This document shows, in pieces, positions 46,268 to 57,480 of a stretch of 64,000 nucleotides of DNA. Each line of letters begins with the position of its first letter. Position 1 is the first letter of the stretch. The translations under genes were made by a program, and so were the position numbers. Source of the DNA: Aaosphaeria pasadenensis (lineage: Eukaryota; Ascomycota; Dothideomycetes; Pleosporales); NCBI GenBank assembly GCA_022813625.1, contig JAKLMB010000004.1, forward strand, positions 124,001-188,000, read 5' to 3'. The notes beneath the pieces are model-generated. The model did not search any database. It was given only the letters and a program-made list of their open reading frames with translations, and was not told the origin of the DNA.

Positions 46268-47777
46268 TATGAAAAGCAAAGAAGCAGCAATTGATGGATG
46301 GAAGGAAGGAAGGAAGGAAGGGAATGAATGAATGATTTGTGTGGAGTAGTACCCAGTTACTTCTGGGAGAGGGGAAATAGTAGGGCCTCCCTGGTATGGA
46401 GATGGAGATGGGAGGATGGACACGGAGACGCGACGCGATTAACGCCCGGACCCACGTGGTCGCGTTCACATTCACGTTCATGGGGTAAAGTGGGTGACGT
46501 AAGGATGCTAGCCCACGATGTCATGGTCAACAATCCAACCAATATCTTCATCTTGCTCGCACCTCTCCCTGTACACAGTACTATTGATTGATTCTTTTGT
46601 TGCTCCATGTTGGAGAACAAGAACATGGAAAGGTCCTGTAAATCTCCAGGTGTGACACAGAAACGCTGCAAGATCAAGCTGATCATCCATGAAAATTTAA
46701 AACATTAGGTAGGTAGTCAACCCACACGCTGTCAGTTAGACTGATCAAGTAGCCCAGTAGATTGATTCGATCTGTGAAGGTCTGAACACATTCTTTCCAA
46801 CTACTACCTACCTACCTACTTGTATGGCCCTTGGTCTGTGATACCACTTGCGAAGGCGAGAATGGTGGCGTAGGAAGCATATGACTCGTCGTTAGATCGT
46901 CCACCCTCTACCATATTTGGAGGAGGCATTGTGATGCCTGGAGGTCTCTGAATTGTGATATCCTGAGCTAATTCGAAGACCTTGAATATGCGCGAGTGGA
47001 TGCAGAACGTCGAGCAAGTTCAAATGAACAGCATCCAGGAATTATTTTGAAGTCCTGCTAACCTACAAGCTGGAATCCTCTCATGGTATTTGGCAGGGAA
47101 AAGAACACTGGTTTCAGATGATTCAATCGCAGTCTGGTTTGCTAATATCGTGATAAGGAATAATATTATGAGTATGTATGTACCTAGGTAGGTATGTGTT
47201 GTCATGTTTAGAAGCCTCGGTAGTAGGGAGTATCACAGGTGCGATCCGCAATCAGTAGATGGGTGTGACAGGTAGATATTTGCCTCCGTTAATATGCCTC
47301 TAGAGGTAGGTGGATGATGCCTCGATCTCTCTCAGCAGCCATAATTGATCTATCTACCCCCTGCCTAGTACCTATTCCCATACACGTGATCCCTGAATGG
47401 CTTCATTCATCCTGTTCCACCACAGCACCTACCTAGGTATATAAGTAGTTTTGTATATATGTACGAATGTATGTAATATGTAATATGTAATATGCAAACT
47501 ACCTAGGTACTGCCTAAGTAGTCATTACTTCGTACAGCCTGACTATTCCCTCCCTTCCTGGGCCCACATTTCAAGAGGCGTGCGTGACGTCAAGGCTCCT
47601 TGACCTTTCTATTGCTCCTCTATCTACCATCAACGACGACTCAAACCGAATCTCTAGTCCGATACTGTCACGACACGAAGAACGAAAGTACGTGGAATTA
47701 AGTACTTTTAATCTGCGAAAACGGGGTTTCTTCAACACCCCAAGACAGGTTAGCCAGTATTGTTAGTAACGCTCAGG
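46268..47777. promoter_or_regulatory. Divergent region msh6 / SDR, with clustered TACCTAGGTA palindromes
   Basis: 1.5 kb. A tetranucleotide microsatellite (AAGG then AATG units, about 46298-46337) abuts the msh6 leader. Three copies of the palindrome TACCTAGGTA lie at 47181-47190, 47430-47439 and 47500-47509, within 500 bp upstream of the SDR start, together with several looser TAGGTA and ACCTACC patches (46795-46820). No coding ORF seen. Confidence 0.5.
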
Positions 47778-48605
47778 ATGTCCGCCCAAAGAAACCTGAA
47801 CGTCCTCATCACAGGAGGCGCCCGCGGCATCGGACGCGGACTTGTCCGCCATTTCCTCGAGACAGGAAATCGGGTCTACGTCCTCGATTCGAATAAGGAT
47901 GAATTCCAAAACAAATTGTTCCGCAAATGGGCGGCCACTTCGCCGGACCACCTTTACACCCGGACCTGCGATCTTTCAGACCGAGCTCAGATCAAGACAG
48001 AAGTGAAATCTATGGCCGAAGTATTTGGTGGTAAACTGGATGTACTGATTAACAATGCTTTCGCTACACCGCATATCTGGTCTGACGAGAGAACAATGGA
48101 GGATGAGAGCGAAGATATCATGGCGGAATGGGATATCAAGATCGCGGTCGGCCTTACTGCTCCATTTCTTCTAAGCCGCCTCTGCACGCCTCTGCTTGAG
48201 GCTGGGGGTACAGAGTCTTCTCCAGGATGTATTATCAACATATCTTCGACCCGTGCCTATCAATCCGAGCTCAATCATGAAGCGTACTCAGCGGCCAAAG
48301 CAGGTTTGCTAGGCCTAACCCAAAGTATGGCGATGTCACTCGGCCATCGGCATAAGATTCGAGTCAACGCAGTCATACCTGGATGGATCAATGTTGAAAA
48401 TGAGAACAGAGGCGCAGACGAGAAAGGTATCAAGTGGGAGGACGGTTTGAGCAGAGAAGACATGGCATGGCATCCTGCAGGTAGGGTGGGGAAGGTAGAG
48501 GATGTCGTGAAAGCTGTCGAATATCTTGTTGGAGCTGAATTTGTTACTGGGCAAGAAGTAACGATAGATGGAGGAGTGGGTAGGAAGATGGTATATCCGG
48601 AATAA
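47778..48605 (+). CDS. Short-chain dehydrogenase/reductase (classical SDR)
   Basis: Intronless, 275 residues, using the ATG at 47778 (MSAQRNLNVLIT). The cofactor motif TGGARGIG is at residues 13-20 and is followed by VLDSNKDEF; an acidic residue after beta-2 suggests NAD(H) preference. The structural motif usually read NNAG is NNAF here. The catalytic Ser lies in INISSTRAYQ and the Tyr/Lys pair in EAYSAAKAGLLGLTQSMA. The C-terminal EVTIDGG is typical of the family. Substrate unknown. It is first of a run of oxidoreductase, regulator and transporter genes, and its promoter carries clustered TACCTAGGTA palindromes. Confidence 0.9.
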   Translation: MSAQRNLNVLITGGARGIGRGLVRHFLETGNRVYVLDSNKDEFQNKLFRKWAATSPDHLYTRTCDLSDRAQIKTEVKSMAEVFGGKLDVLINNAFATPHIWSDERTMEDESEDIMAEWDIKIAVGLTAPFLLSRLCTPLLEAGGTESSPGCIINISSTRAYQSELNHEAYSAAKAGLLGLTQSMAMSLGHRHKIRVNAVIPGWINVENENRGADEKGIKWEDGLSREDMAWHPAGRVGKVEDVVKAVEYLVGAEFVTGQEVTIDGGVGRKMVYPE

Positions 48606-49586
48606 GCTCAGATTGGTAAATGCCACCTTTGTAGTCCCATAGACAGGTATAGTTGCTCATTCTTCAATCCTGCATCATCAATAACCGACTGGATTCTCTA
48701 AAGCTCAAAAGAATGCTCCTCGTAGCTTGTGATGGCGGCACCAAGTATAGAAACCTGGATGGGCAACGCCAGAGAGGGTGGACAAAAAAAAAACTCAACG
48801 GCAAACGGAACCTACATTTATGCCAAATAATCGAGAAGAAAACATGGCTACAGTGTGTGTATTTGTTGACGTGGTTGTTTCTACGGCTATGCCATCATGT
48901 GTTAACTTGATCACCGGGCGGACGAATTTGGGAGGTGGATGACGGCCAGTTGTTTCAAGCCCTAGGACCGACTAATTCGACAATACTCCTACCAAGCCAC
49001 TACTCCAGAGTATGCACTGATCACTGACTAAGCTTGTTAATGATTAATCAATTAATGGCTTCATTGCCTGTCTCCAGAGAGCTCTTATGGACGGACAGAA
49101 AGTGCCATCGCCATCTCCGGCAAACTCGTCCGGGTGGCTGGTGTTGCTTGCCTGACCAGGGCGATTTGCGACGTACATAGCGAATGAACACTCTTACAAC
49201 GCTATGCGCACGCCATGATACGGAAATACAATGACCAGTCTTCGCGTTTAGACCTGAGAGAAGACTAGCATAATCACTCAACTGCTTGCCTTAAAACACA
49301 CATGCTCTACTTAGCATACGACGATCTTGGCTTAGGTGTCTGGAATCTTGAGTAATACCTGCATTCTGTACCACACAGAGAGTGGAACAATGAAAGAGTC
49401 CGTGGAACTAGTCCGCGCCATCCTGCGCATGATGGAATGGAAGAGTACAAAACAGCAGGCGTGGAAGCCTCAATCGCCACGCATCATTCTACAGCACGAT
49501 CGATTTACTCAAGAATTTTAGCTACCATCTCTCAAGCCATTCGCTGCCGGATTACAGAAAGTTGTTTCAAGAGTCACACGTCAAAA
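48606..49586. other. Intergenic region between two SDR genes
   Basis: About 1 kb with no coding signal. An in-frame ATG at 49437 could extend the next gene by 50 residues, but that stretch looks non-coding. Confidence 0.4.
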
Positions 49587-50708
49587 ATGGCGACCCCAAT
49601 GAGCTGGGCCGTATACATCCCTAAGCTCTTAAGCTCACAACTCTTTTTCCGCATTCCCCAGACGAAACACAACTTCTCGGACCAAACAATCATCGTCACA
49701 GGCGCAAACACCGGATTGGGCATTGAAGCTGCACGCCTCCTCGTCGATCAAGGCGCCGCAAAAGTCATTCTCGCTGTCCGGTCAATTGCGAAGGGAGAGG
49801 CAGCCGCTGTCAACATCTTGAAGACCACAAACGCGACCAAGAATGCTGTCGAGGTGTGGCAACTCGACCTTTCCAATCATGACTCAATCAAGGCATTTGC
49901 AAAGAGAGTTTCCGGCTTGGAACGATTGGATGCCGTGATACAGAATGCAGGGATCATGAGTTTGCAGCGCGCCGAAATTGAAGGAGTGGAGCAACACATA
50001 CAAGTAAACGTCATTGGCGCAGTTCTCGTGGGGCTTTTGGTTCTGCCGAAGCTTCGCGAAACTGGGAAGAAATTTGGTGTTAGGACAAGGCTGAGTTTTG
50101 TCGGAAGCGACCTGATGTATGTTGCTCGAGCATCCGAAACAAAGACAGAGGGCTCGTTATTGAAAGCGCTGGGTGACGAGGAGAAGGCGAACATAAACGA
50201 CAGGTATGCATACTCCACCCGTGTGATCGAAGTCTAATTGACGTCAACTCTAGATACCCAACGTCGAAATTGCTTCTCTTTTATGCCGTCCAAGAGATCG
50301 CAAAGCGGAGTGCCCTGTCTGCATCTTCTAATGTCGTCATCAATGTCATGACGCCCGGCGCCTGCAATAGTGATCTCATGCGCGACGACATCAACATCGT
50401 TGTAAGGGTCATCCAATCTGGCATGAAAAGCCTCATAGCCCGGTCGACAGTAGATGGCGGGCGACTACTAATCGATGCCATAAAACCCGACCTGGCAGAG
50501 GAAACTCATGGTCGATTCCTCATGGATTGCAGGATTGGCGAGTATGTTTTCAGATGTCCTTGTTGCGCTCTGGACGAATTGCTGACGAAGGAATAGGAAC
50601 GGTCCAAATGTTGAGAGCGATCAGGGCCGAATTTTGGCAAAGAGATTCAATGAAGAGCTGTTTACGAAGCTGGATATGATTGCGCCCGGAGTTACAAAGA
50701 TTCTCTAA
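49587..50708 (+). CDS. Short-chain dehydrogenase, retinol-dehydrogenase-like
   Basis: Three exons: 49587-50203, 50254-50541, 50597-50708; introns of 50 and 55 nt. The spliced protein is 338 residues. It has a short hydrophobic-patterned N-terminus (MATPMSWAVYIPKLLSS), the cofactor motif TGANTGLG (after TIIV), QNAGIMS, Ser in LSFVGSDLMY and the catalytic YPTSK, which only appears after splicing intron 1 (exon 1 ends NDR, exon 2 begins YPTSK). The last exon adds NGPNVESDQGRILAKRF and ends in VTKIL. This pattern fits the fungal WW-domain-oxidoreductase/retinol-dehydrogenase-like SDRs often found in metabolic clusters. An upstream ATG at 49437 exists but is not favoured. Substrate not predictable. 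Confidence 0.9.
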
Positions 50709-50996
50709 TATAGTTGGAGACTCAGAGTAGTCAATCGTGTTGCGGATCTTAGTACTCGGCGGATGGAATTTTACGATATCTTAAATCTAAAGTTGACGAT
50801 GAATTCTCCATCAACTTCAAGCAAGCGATGTGGTCAATGGGGTACCGTAGTCCATGGATTTTGCTTGATGTTTTGAGTTGTCAATTCACGCATCCAGGTC
50901 TAGCAGTATTCAAGTTAGACATAATCAAAAGCTGTATTTCCCAATGTCCCTGAATCGTCATATTTCGGCACACGCACGATACCAGGACTTTGAGAT

Positions 50997-52853
50997 TCAT
51001 AGTGCCGCATCCTCCTTGACAATATCGGCTGCTTTCTCTGCCACCGCATACACCGTGGCCATCGGCAATCCCGTTGTCGGAATGGGGAAAATACTCGCAT
51101 CTACTACCCGCAGGTTCCTCGTTCCCCAGACCTTTAATCTCGTATCGACAACGCCACCGTCCTCCTTAGGCAGCATTGCACATGTTCCCATGAAGTGACC
51201 CGAACTTTGGACGGTTTGGCTAACATACCTTTTCAGCGCTATAGGATCCGCAATATCTTGCGGCGCTTCAGCATTCCGTGCGCCGCGGGTTTTTAGAAGG
51301 TATTTCAGGGGAGTGGTGTTGGCTATGCGAGATATCAACGTCATGTGTTGAGAGATAATTTCCTTGTCTAGGGGATGGGTGAGGTATCTTGGGTCGAGCA
51401 GTGGAGTGGCTGATGGGTCGGCGGACCTGATGTGCGTGGAACCAGTAGAGAGGGGCTGAAGAAGACCGCAGTCGATAGAATAGAAGTTGTTGGGAAGGAG
51501 GTCAGCGTCTTTCAACGGGGCGCCGGTAAAGTTTCCTTGAGCAGCATAGGCATACAGAGAGGCGGTCGGCTGGGCGGATTTGAGTAATGCTTTGCCTAAG
51601 CTGCAGCGTTGATCAACATCACTACCCTGTGCATCAAGGTCGAGTTTTCTTATCAACTCTTCTCCTACATCCTCGGGGAGGGTGATGAAAGCGAACGAGT
51701 AGATGGTGGCAGTCAGTGGACCTGTTCGATCTGTTGCATAAGCTTTCATGACTTCCTGGATCTTCGTAGGCTCTTGTCTGTACAGATCGTCGAGAGTATC
51801 TACTCCGTCACGGACTTCGAAGCTTAGCCCCGTGTAGATATGATCTTTCAAGTTCTCTCCGATGTTGGGGTTATCAATGACTGGATGAATCCCATGCTCG
51901 CTCAGTAATTGAGCGTTTCCGATGCCAGATAATTCAAGGATCTTGGGTGAGTTCAACGCTCCAGCAGAAATGATCACTTCTCGTTTGCATATAGCCGTGA
52001 TCGATTTAAAGTCTTTGAGATATTGCACGCCAGTGGCGATGACGTTTGGATCGGAGCCAGTTAGTAGCACTTTTTGGACAATGGCGCCAATGATGATGGT
52101 TAGATTCGGCCTGTTCTTTACGGGAAGCAGATAAGCTGAGCCGGAATAGCTTCGTTCGCGATTTTGCGCATCGATTGTGGCTGGTAGCGTGAAGACACCT
52201 TTGGCATCGCCGTGGAATGGATCTCCAGCCCCGATGTAGCCGAGCTTCTCGAGAGTTTCGATCCAAACATGAGGTAAAGGATTATCCGACTCGTTCGGGT
52301 AGCAGACTTGGACAGGACCTTTGGAGCCACCTCTTGATGGATCGAGATCCTCAAGGCCGAGGTGTTCTAGTACTGCAGGATCTGATGGTAGAACGAGCGT
52401 GTGTGATCTCTTGAAGTACGGAACAAGGGACTCCCAATCCCATCCTTCATTTCCTAGGGTGGCCCATGTGTCTAGGTTCACCTTGGAGCTGGGCGCGAAT
52501 ACTTGACTGTTGATGGCACTGCTGCCACCCAGCACGCGGCCAAGTGGTATCTTTAATTGTCTACCACCGAGAGCCTCCTGCGGCTCTGTGGTTGCGTTCC
52601 AATCTGCATCAGAACCGAGGAGAGTGGCATATAGGGCTGGCGTCTTGACCCGAGGGTGAGTATCTAGACATGCCCCGGCTTCGAGGACCGCGACCGTGAT
52701 GTTTGCGTCTTCGGTCAATCTATTCGCTAGTACCAAGCCTGCGGTACCTCCGCCAACGATGATGAAGTCGAACGTGTCCCCCTCAGCAATAGCCAATCGA
52801 CGGATACCACCCAGCAGGGCCTGCACATGTGATTGGGAACTTCCACCGGCCAT
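50997..52853 (-). CDS. GMC-family FAD oxidoreductase
   Basis: Intronless, 618 residues. The FAD-binding Rossmann motif VGGGTAGLVLANRL is at about 33-46, with the GMC signature region GRVLGGSSAINSQVF, the second signature (SAGALNSPKILELSGIG) and the C-terminal block SGHFMGTCAM followed by DTRLKVWGTRNLRVVDASIF. The first catalytic His (SGHFMG) is present, but the second catalytic position, His or Asn in most GMC enzymes (GHP/GNP), is Leu here (TTGLPMATVYAVAEK). No signal peptide is evident; the N-terminus (MAGGSSQSHVQALLGG) looks cytosolic, unlike secreted aryl-alcohol or glucose oxidases. Such enzymes oxidise alcohols or sugars, and some act in biosynthetic clusters. Its start at 52853 faces the end of the regulator gene. 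Confidence 0.92.
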   Translation of the reverse strand: MAGGSSQSHVQALLGGIRRLAIAEGDTFDFIIVGGGTAGLVLANRLTEDANITVAVLEAGACLDTHPRVKTPALYATLLGSDADWNATTEPQEALGGRQLKIPLGRVLGGSSAINSQVFAPSSKVNLDTWATLGNEGWDWESLVPYFKRSHTLVLPSDPAVLEHLGLEDLDPSRGGSKGPVQVCYPNESDNPLPHVWIETLEKLGYIGAGDPFHGDAKGVFTLPATIDAQNRERSYSGSAYLLPVKNRPNLTIIIGAIVQKVLLTGSDPNVIATGVQYLKDFKSITAICKREVIISAGALNSPKILELSGIGNAQLLSEHGIHPVIDNPNIGENLKDHIYTGLSFEVRDGVDTLDDLYRQEPTKIQEVMKAYATDRTGPLTATIYSFAFITLPEDVGEELIRKLDLDAQGSDVDQRCSLGKALLKSAQPTASLYAYAAQGNFTGAPLKDADLLPNNFYSIDCGLLQPLSTGSTHIRSADPSATPLLDPRYLTHPLDKEIISQHMTLISRIANTTPLKYLLKTRGARNAEAPQDIADPIALKRYVSQTVQSSGHFMGTCAMLPKEDGGVVDTRLKVWGTRNLRVVDASIFPIPTTGLPMATVYAVAEKAADIVKEDAAL

Positions 52854-53613
52854 GACTGGCTAGGTACAGAGTACGGAAAGAGATTGCGGCGTTGATCGTG
52901 GAGTGAAAGCAACAGGTCCCATTATGACGGGAAGCATGGGGTGCTCGGTCGGATGCAGTTGAATGCGGCACAGGAAGGGTAGCGTTTCTTGATTGAGTTT
53001 GCAATAAAGAAATCCTTTATAGCCCAGAATCAGCGAATCAGATCGCGGATAATTCGAAGGTTAAGCCAACTGCTAATTATTTGTGTCGCTATGTGTGTAT
53101 GTACACTATCTATCAGCCTAGTTGAAGGCGGCGTTCGCCATATTTCCTGCTCGTCATGATCTGTCGACTGATGAGTTAGTGTTTTCAGTCGCTGACAGAA
53201 CCCTCCTCCTTGTAAATTCAAAATCTCGATGAAGTTGCCTCGATCCCTCGTAAGACGCAATTCCCAATCGGCCCATAGTGGTTCCCTAGGCTGTGGATTA
53301 CCCCGCACCAACGACGCGTTCTATTGAAAGTGCATGCTTATGGTAGTCAAATCACCCCCAATGTGTCAATGTACGACAATGTCTGTTATACATCACACAA
53401 ATGTAGAATTTTTTGCCACCATGAAACTTGATTAATTCGGTAGAATTGGATGCGAAAGGTCCTGCCATAGCACAAATTTCCCCCTGCCTGTCTGAAGATA
53501 ACGGATATGTAAAACTGTCGATGTAACAGTGAGATAAGCCAGCAAGATTTGCCTACGCAATACTCGATAACAGCATCATGAATAAAAGGCTCGGGATCAT
53601 CTCGTCGCTCGCT
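52854..53613. other. Upstream region of the GMC gene
   Basis: 760 bp between the GMC start and the 3' end of the regulator gene, both on the minus strand. It contains the GMC promoter. No CGGCCG site and no coding signal were found. Confidence 0.4.
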
Positions 53614-55189
53614 TCATGTTATCTGCCACCTACGACTCAATTTGGCCAGAGACTCTCGTAAAGCATCCGAGTCGTCGAACCAGGCTTCGCTGTCTGAATA
53701 TCGCCTTTGATAGTGGAGCGTCAAAGTATGACGGACTACATAATTGCAGATGGGAGAGACAATGTCGATGTCAGCACCATCGATCCCTCGGTGACTTCGA
53801 GATATATCCACCACCATCTGAACAACAGTATCGAGTGCAGCCTGCGGATAGTTCGCACATTGCGTTGTTGGCAAGATATCGTTCTGGAGATTGTGTTCGT
53901 GCAGCATGAAAAGAGCTCTGCTGGGAGTGATCAGCATAGAATCTCGGAACTGGAAAGATCCTACCAGACCTGATCGAGGTGCCCACGGCGCCGCAGTGCC
54001 CTCCTCGTTTACCATGGCAGGCACTCATCGTCACCGAAAGGAGCCTGCGCAACTCGCTGTCTAGGGCGATCAAGCGAACAAGCCGAACGGATGCTTCACC
54101 AATTTTCATTGCCTGTAAGACTTGATCGAGCAGATATGTCGCCTGAGCCGCACGGCCAAAGCACCCGACCCCAGCGGTATTGATAGGCCACACGCGACAA
54201 CCAGGCTTCGCTATCAAATCTTCCTCACAATCGAGACTACTAACTTCGTATGGGAGTATTTCTGTTTCATCCGGAGCAGATGTGATCAATGGCAGGGTGG
54301 TCAGTGCGGTCTCACAGTAGAAGATTCGTTCGAATATTCTTAGTGCCCACCACGTGTTCCATGCTTGATTTACCCCTTTGTCCGCGGAGTGTCGATTAAA
54401 TCCAGCCTTGCACGCCATTCGGGCACAGAGATCGATGGATGCTAGGGCAGAATCTGGGTCGCCATGGGCATACTCGTAGATGGCAATCAATATTCCAGCC
54501 TGGATCAGGCGAATTGAAGGCCGTCGCAGAAGGGAGATCTGAGAAAAGAGAGTCTTAGCACGTAGGTGAAGATCACCTCGCCTAATGGAGGTTTTGCTAG
54601 GTTCTGGTGGGTCGTGTGTGATCAAGTACATGCTCAGGAGCAGTAGCGAAAACTCTGCTGTTGGCGTTGAGACTGCCATGAGACGTTCATTTCGAAATCG
54701 GGAAGGGCACATAAACGGCACCCACAGATGCAGACCTGAAAAATATCGTCTCTCTACCATGTCTGGAGATTGTCCCGTCGGCCGGACGATAAGATCAACC
54801 TCAATGGACAGCCTAGTGTCGAGTGTTAAAGCATCGGATGGTGATCCAAAGGCAGTCGACTGGTAAGGGGATGAGGTACAAGCAGTATCCCGGCCATTTC
54901 CACGATGATTTTCAGGAGCGGAGGAGTGATGAGAAGCTACAAAAGACCCACTGGCTGGCTGAGCAGGGGCATATGCATCGATTTCCCTTCCATAATCGTA
55001 CGAGCAATATATTCCTTTTCTGCTTCAAGTCAGCCATGGGCGGCCGACAGCGAAGAATCGGTTGTCGTTTTCAAGCAAAGCGTATCCACAGGGATATACC
55101 TACTGCTTACAAAAGCTACATTGCGGCAGTTGCTTATCGCACCTCTTCTTCCTTCCCTTGCAAGTAAGGCATACCTGCGAAGCGATCAT
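53614..55189 (-). CDS. Zn2Cys6 (zinc binuclear cluster) transcription factor
   Basis: Three exons: 55189-55104, 55019-54013, 53960-53614, giving 479 residues. The zinc cluster is split by intron 1 (84 nt, donor GTAGGT, branch CTGAC): exon 1 encodes CLTCKGRKKRCDKQLPQCSFCK and exon 2 supplies the sixth Cys in QKGIYC, restoring C-x2-C-x6-C-x6-C-x2-C-x6-C exactly. A linker rich in Ser, His and Pro follows, then the fungal-specific regulatory domain (MYLITHDPPEP, GILIAIYEYAHGDPDSALAS, WNTWWALRIFERIFYCET). Intron 2 (52 nt, 54012-53961) joins SVTMSACHG to SFQFRDSMLI. It is short for the family (often 550-750) but complete. It is divergent from an MFS gene across a promoter with five CGGCCG sites, so it likely controls that transporter and perhaps the neighbouring oxidoreductases. 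Confidence 0.92.
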
Positions 55190-55893
55190 TGTTAAGCAGC
55201 GAGCAGCGGAATGGGCTTGCTCATGAAACGAACGGCTTTGTATGGCGGCCGACGAGAAAGTCAATGTTCGGCCGATGATATGGAAATATTGGTTTTCACA
55301 GTGTCTTGTCGGAGTTGTCGGAGAAGATTGGGGGCATTGGGAGCGTGATGTAGTAGAATTCCACAATGCTTATGAGGCGAGGATACCTTTTACAAAGTAG
55401 AAGCAGATGTGCCACTCTTGCTCGTCGGCCGCTAGTGCCAGTGGAGTGGAGTGGGCGCTTCTTATTTGAACGAATACCTTATTTGGGCAGGCTAACCCAT
55501 CTTACCGGATTGTTGATTGGCTAGAACATCGACGAACCAACCATAGCCGATTGTTGTCTTTCACACTAGCGGCCGACAAACCAGGATCTGGCGGCCGCCA
55601 TTTAAGCTTCTTTTGATAGTTTAGGTGTTACCCAGGCACGTCTCCGATGCTCACTGCTAGGTACACACTGCACAGTAGATGGGCGGGTACCTACCGTGTT
55701 ACCTCATTCGAGCTACCCGAGTTCACTATATCAAGCATGATATGCATTGTAGGATTTTGCCCTGATTGGATAAGACCGTAAAACTCATATAAAGAGAGAC
55801 TGCCCAGCACGAAGAACATGTACAACAGATCAACTTGTACCCGAAACTTCGCAGACCTTGCTCTTCTCGACAAACAGTCCTCGAAATACAACC
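55190..55893. promoter_or_regulatory. Divergent regulator/transporter promoter with five CGGCCG palindromes
   Basis: 704 bp. CGGCCG occurs at 55246-55251, 55269-55274, 55426-55431, 55570-55575 and 55592-55597. Two sites share a longer word in opposite orientation: GTCGGCCGCTAGTG at 55424-55437 is the exact reverse complement of CACTAGCGGCCGAC at 55564-55577. The site at 55246 shares GCGGCCGACGAG with the first of these. CGG half-sites in inverted array are the known recognition elements of Zn2Cys6 dimers, so these are likely operators for the adjacent factor. Confidence 0.7.
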
Positions 55894-57480
55894 ATGACTG
55901 AAGCAGCTCCAGACGCAGTTGAAACTTTCGCGAGTGAGACCAAGGAGGAACCAAGCCTACCTCCTGAAGGGGGTACAAAGGGCTGGCTATGCGTATCCGG
56001 AGCCTTTCTGGCCATATTTTGCACCTTCGGATTCCTAAATGCGCAAGTTGAATCATCGCAACTACCTGGAGACAGCACATCACTGACATGGAAACCAGCA
56101 TCGGTGTCTTCCAAACCACTTACGAAGAGACCATCCTCCGCAGCTACACACCCTCCGAGATCTCCTGGATATTCGCCACCCAGCTTTCACTCATGTGGGC
56201 GCCGGGTCCCATCTTCGGACGGTTGGTTGATACTTATGGCGCAGCGCCTGTGCTCTACCCTTGTTCGTTTCTGTGCGTCTTCTCGCTTTGTATGACGAGT
56301 CTGGCGGACGAGTATTATCAGATTTTCTTGGCTCAGGGACTGGGCTTTGGAATCGGCGCTGGGGGAGTTTTCACGACTGCTGTAGTATGCATTGGGCAGT
56401 GGCATGTTCGTCGACGAGCGTTGGCTACCGGCATTGCGACCGCGGGTAGCAGTCTGGGTATGTTGAGAAGTGCAGATCGTGCGTGCAAGAACTGACCGTG
56501 CCTATAGGCGGGGTTATTTTCCCTATATTTTTCCATCGGGTCATGGAGCGCGTGGGATTCTACGGAGCAATACGGTATACGGCCCTCATGATTGGCATTC
56601 TGATGGCAGTGTCGTGCTTCCTCATCACGGCAAGGCTGCCGCGCAAGAAATGGGACTGGCAGGCAAAGTGGTTTGATGTGACCCTTTTCAAACAGAAGCA
56701 GTTTGGATTGTTCACGATGGGGTCGTTTTTAACAATGTAAGTCGGTGATGTAGATGAATAACCTTTGATAAGTGAGACATGCTGATGAAGTTAGGTGGGC
56801 TATCTTTGCACCTCTTGATTTCCTTCCTAGTATGGCGCAGCAGAATGGATTCTCGCCCACGCTCGCACTCTATCTCATATCCATCGTCAAGTGAGTCTGG
56901 CCCTTTCCCTTCCTCACGTTGAAGGTGCGATACGATGTCTGACACTTCCAATGACCAGCGCATCATCGACGTTCGGAAGGACAATTCCTCCCTACCTCGC
57001 AGACCACATTGGCTCTTTTAACGTCACCACCAGTAGTGCCGCACTGAGCGGAATTGCTATGCTCGCCCTCTGGCTACCATTTAATTATCACTCTAGCCAC
57101 ACTGGACTGATCTTCTTCGCATTGGCTTATGGGTTCTTCAGCGGGGCCTTTGTTTCACTTCTCATGCCGTGTGTGGCCAAAGCCGGGAGTATTGAGACAC
57201 TCGGCAGACGGTTCGGTACTTTTCAAATTATTATGTCAATAAGGTACGATGGTCTACCCACGTTTTGCCTTGTTTCCTGTCGCCAGGGTGCACATGTGAA
57301 CTGATGTCCTACAGCAACCTCACTGGATTGCCCATTATGGGAGCGATATTGGTCCGACAGGGTGGTGTTGATTTTTCGGGACTTCAGATCTTTGCAGGGG
57401 TGAATTGCATGCTTGGATCGGTTTTACTTCTAGTGGCGACTTATTCTTTTGGGAAGACACAAGGCACATGGAAGGTGTGA
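55894..57480 (+). CDS. MFS transporter, monocarboxylate-transporter-like
   Basis: Six exons: 55894-56042, 56099-56457, 56508-56736, 56795-56890, 56959-57243, 57315-57480; 427 residues after splicing. Intron 1 has a GC donor (GCAAGT) with a normal CAG acceptor; using it restores GFLNAIGVFQTTYEE, the family's first-helix pattern. Twelve hydrophobic segments are visible, among them GWLCVSGAFLAIFCTFGFLN, QLSLMWAPGPIFGRLVDTYG, FLAQGLGFGIGAGGVFTTAV, RRRALATGIATAGSSLGG and GLIFFALAYGFFSGAFVSLL. The RRRALATGIATAGSS block matches the monocarboxylate porter group of fungal MFS proteins. It sits in the plasma membrane or a vacuolar membrane; the substrate is probably a small organic acid or a pathway product. 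Divergent from the Zn2Cys6 gene and likely regulated by it. Confidence 0.9.

Noticed and set aside
49437..49586. Upstream start for the second SDR (ATG at 49437)
   Set aside because: The extra 50 residues are polar and unlike SDR N-termini; MATPMSWAVYIPKLL at 49587 is a better start.
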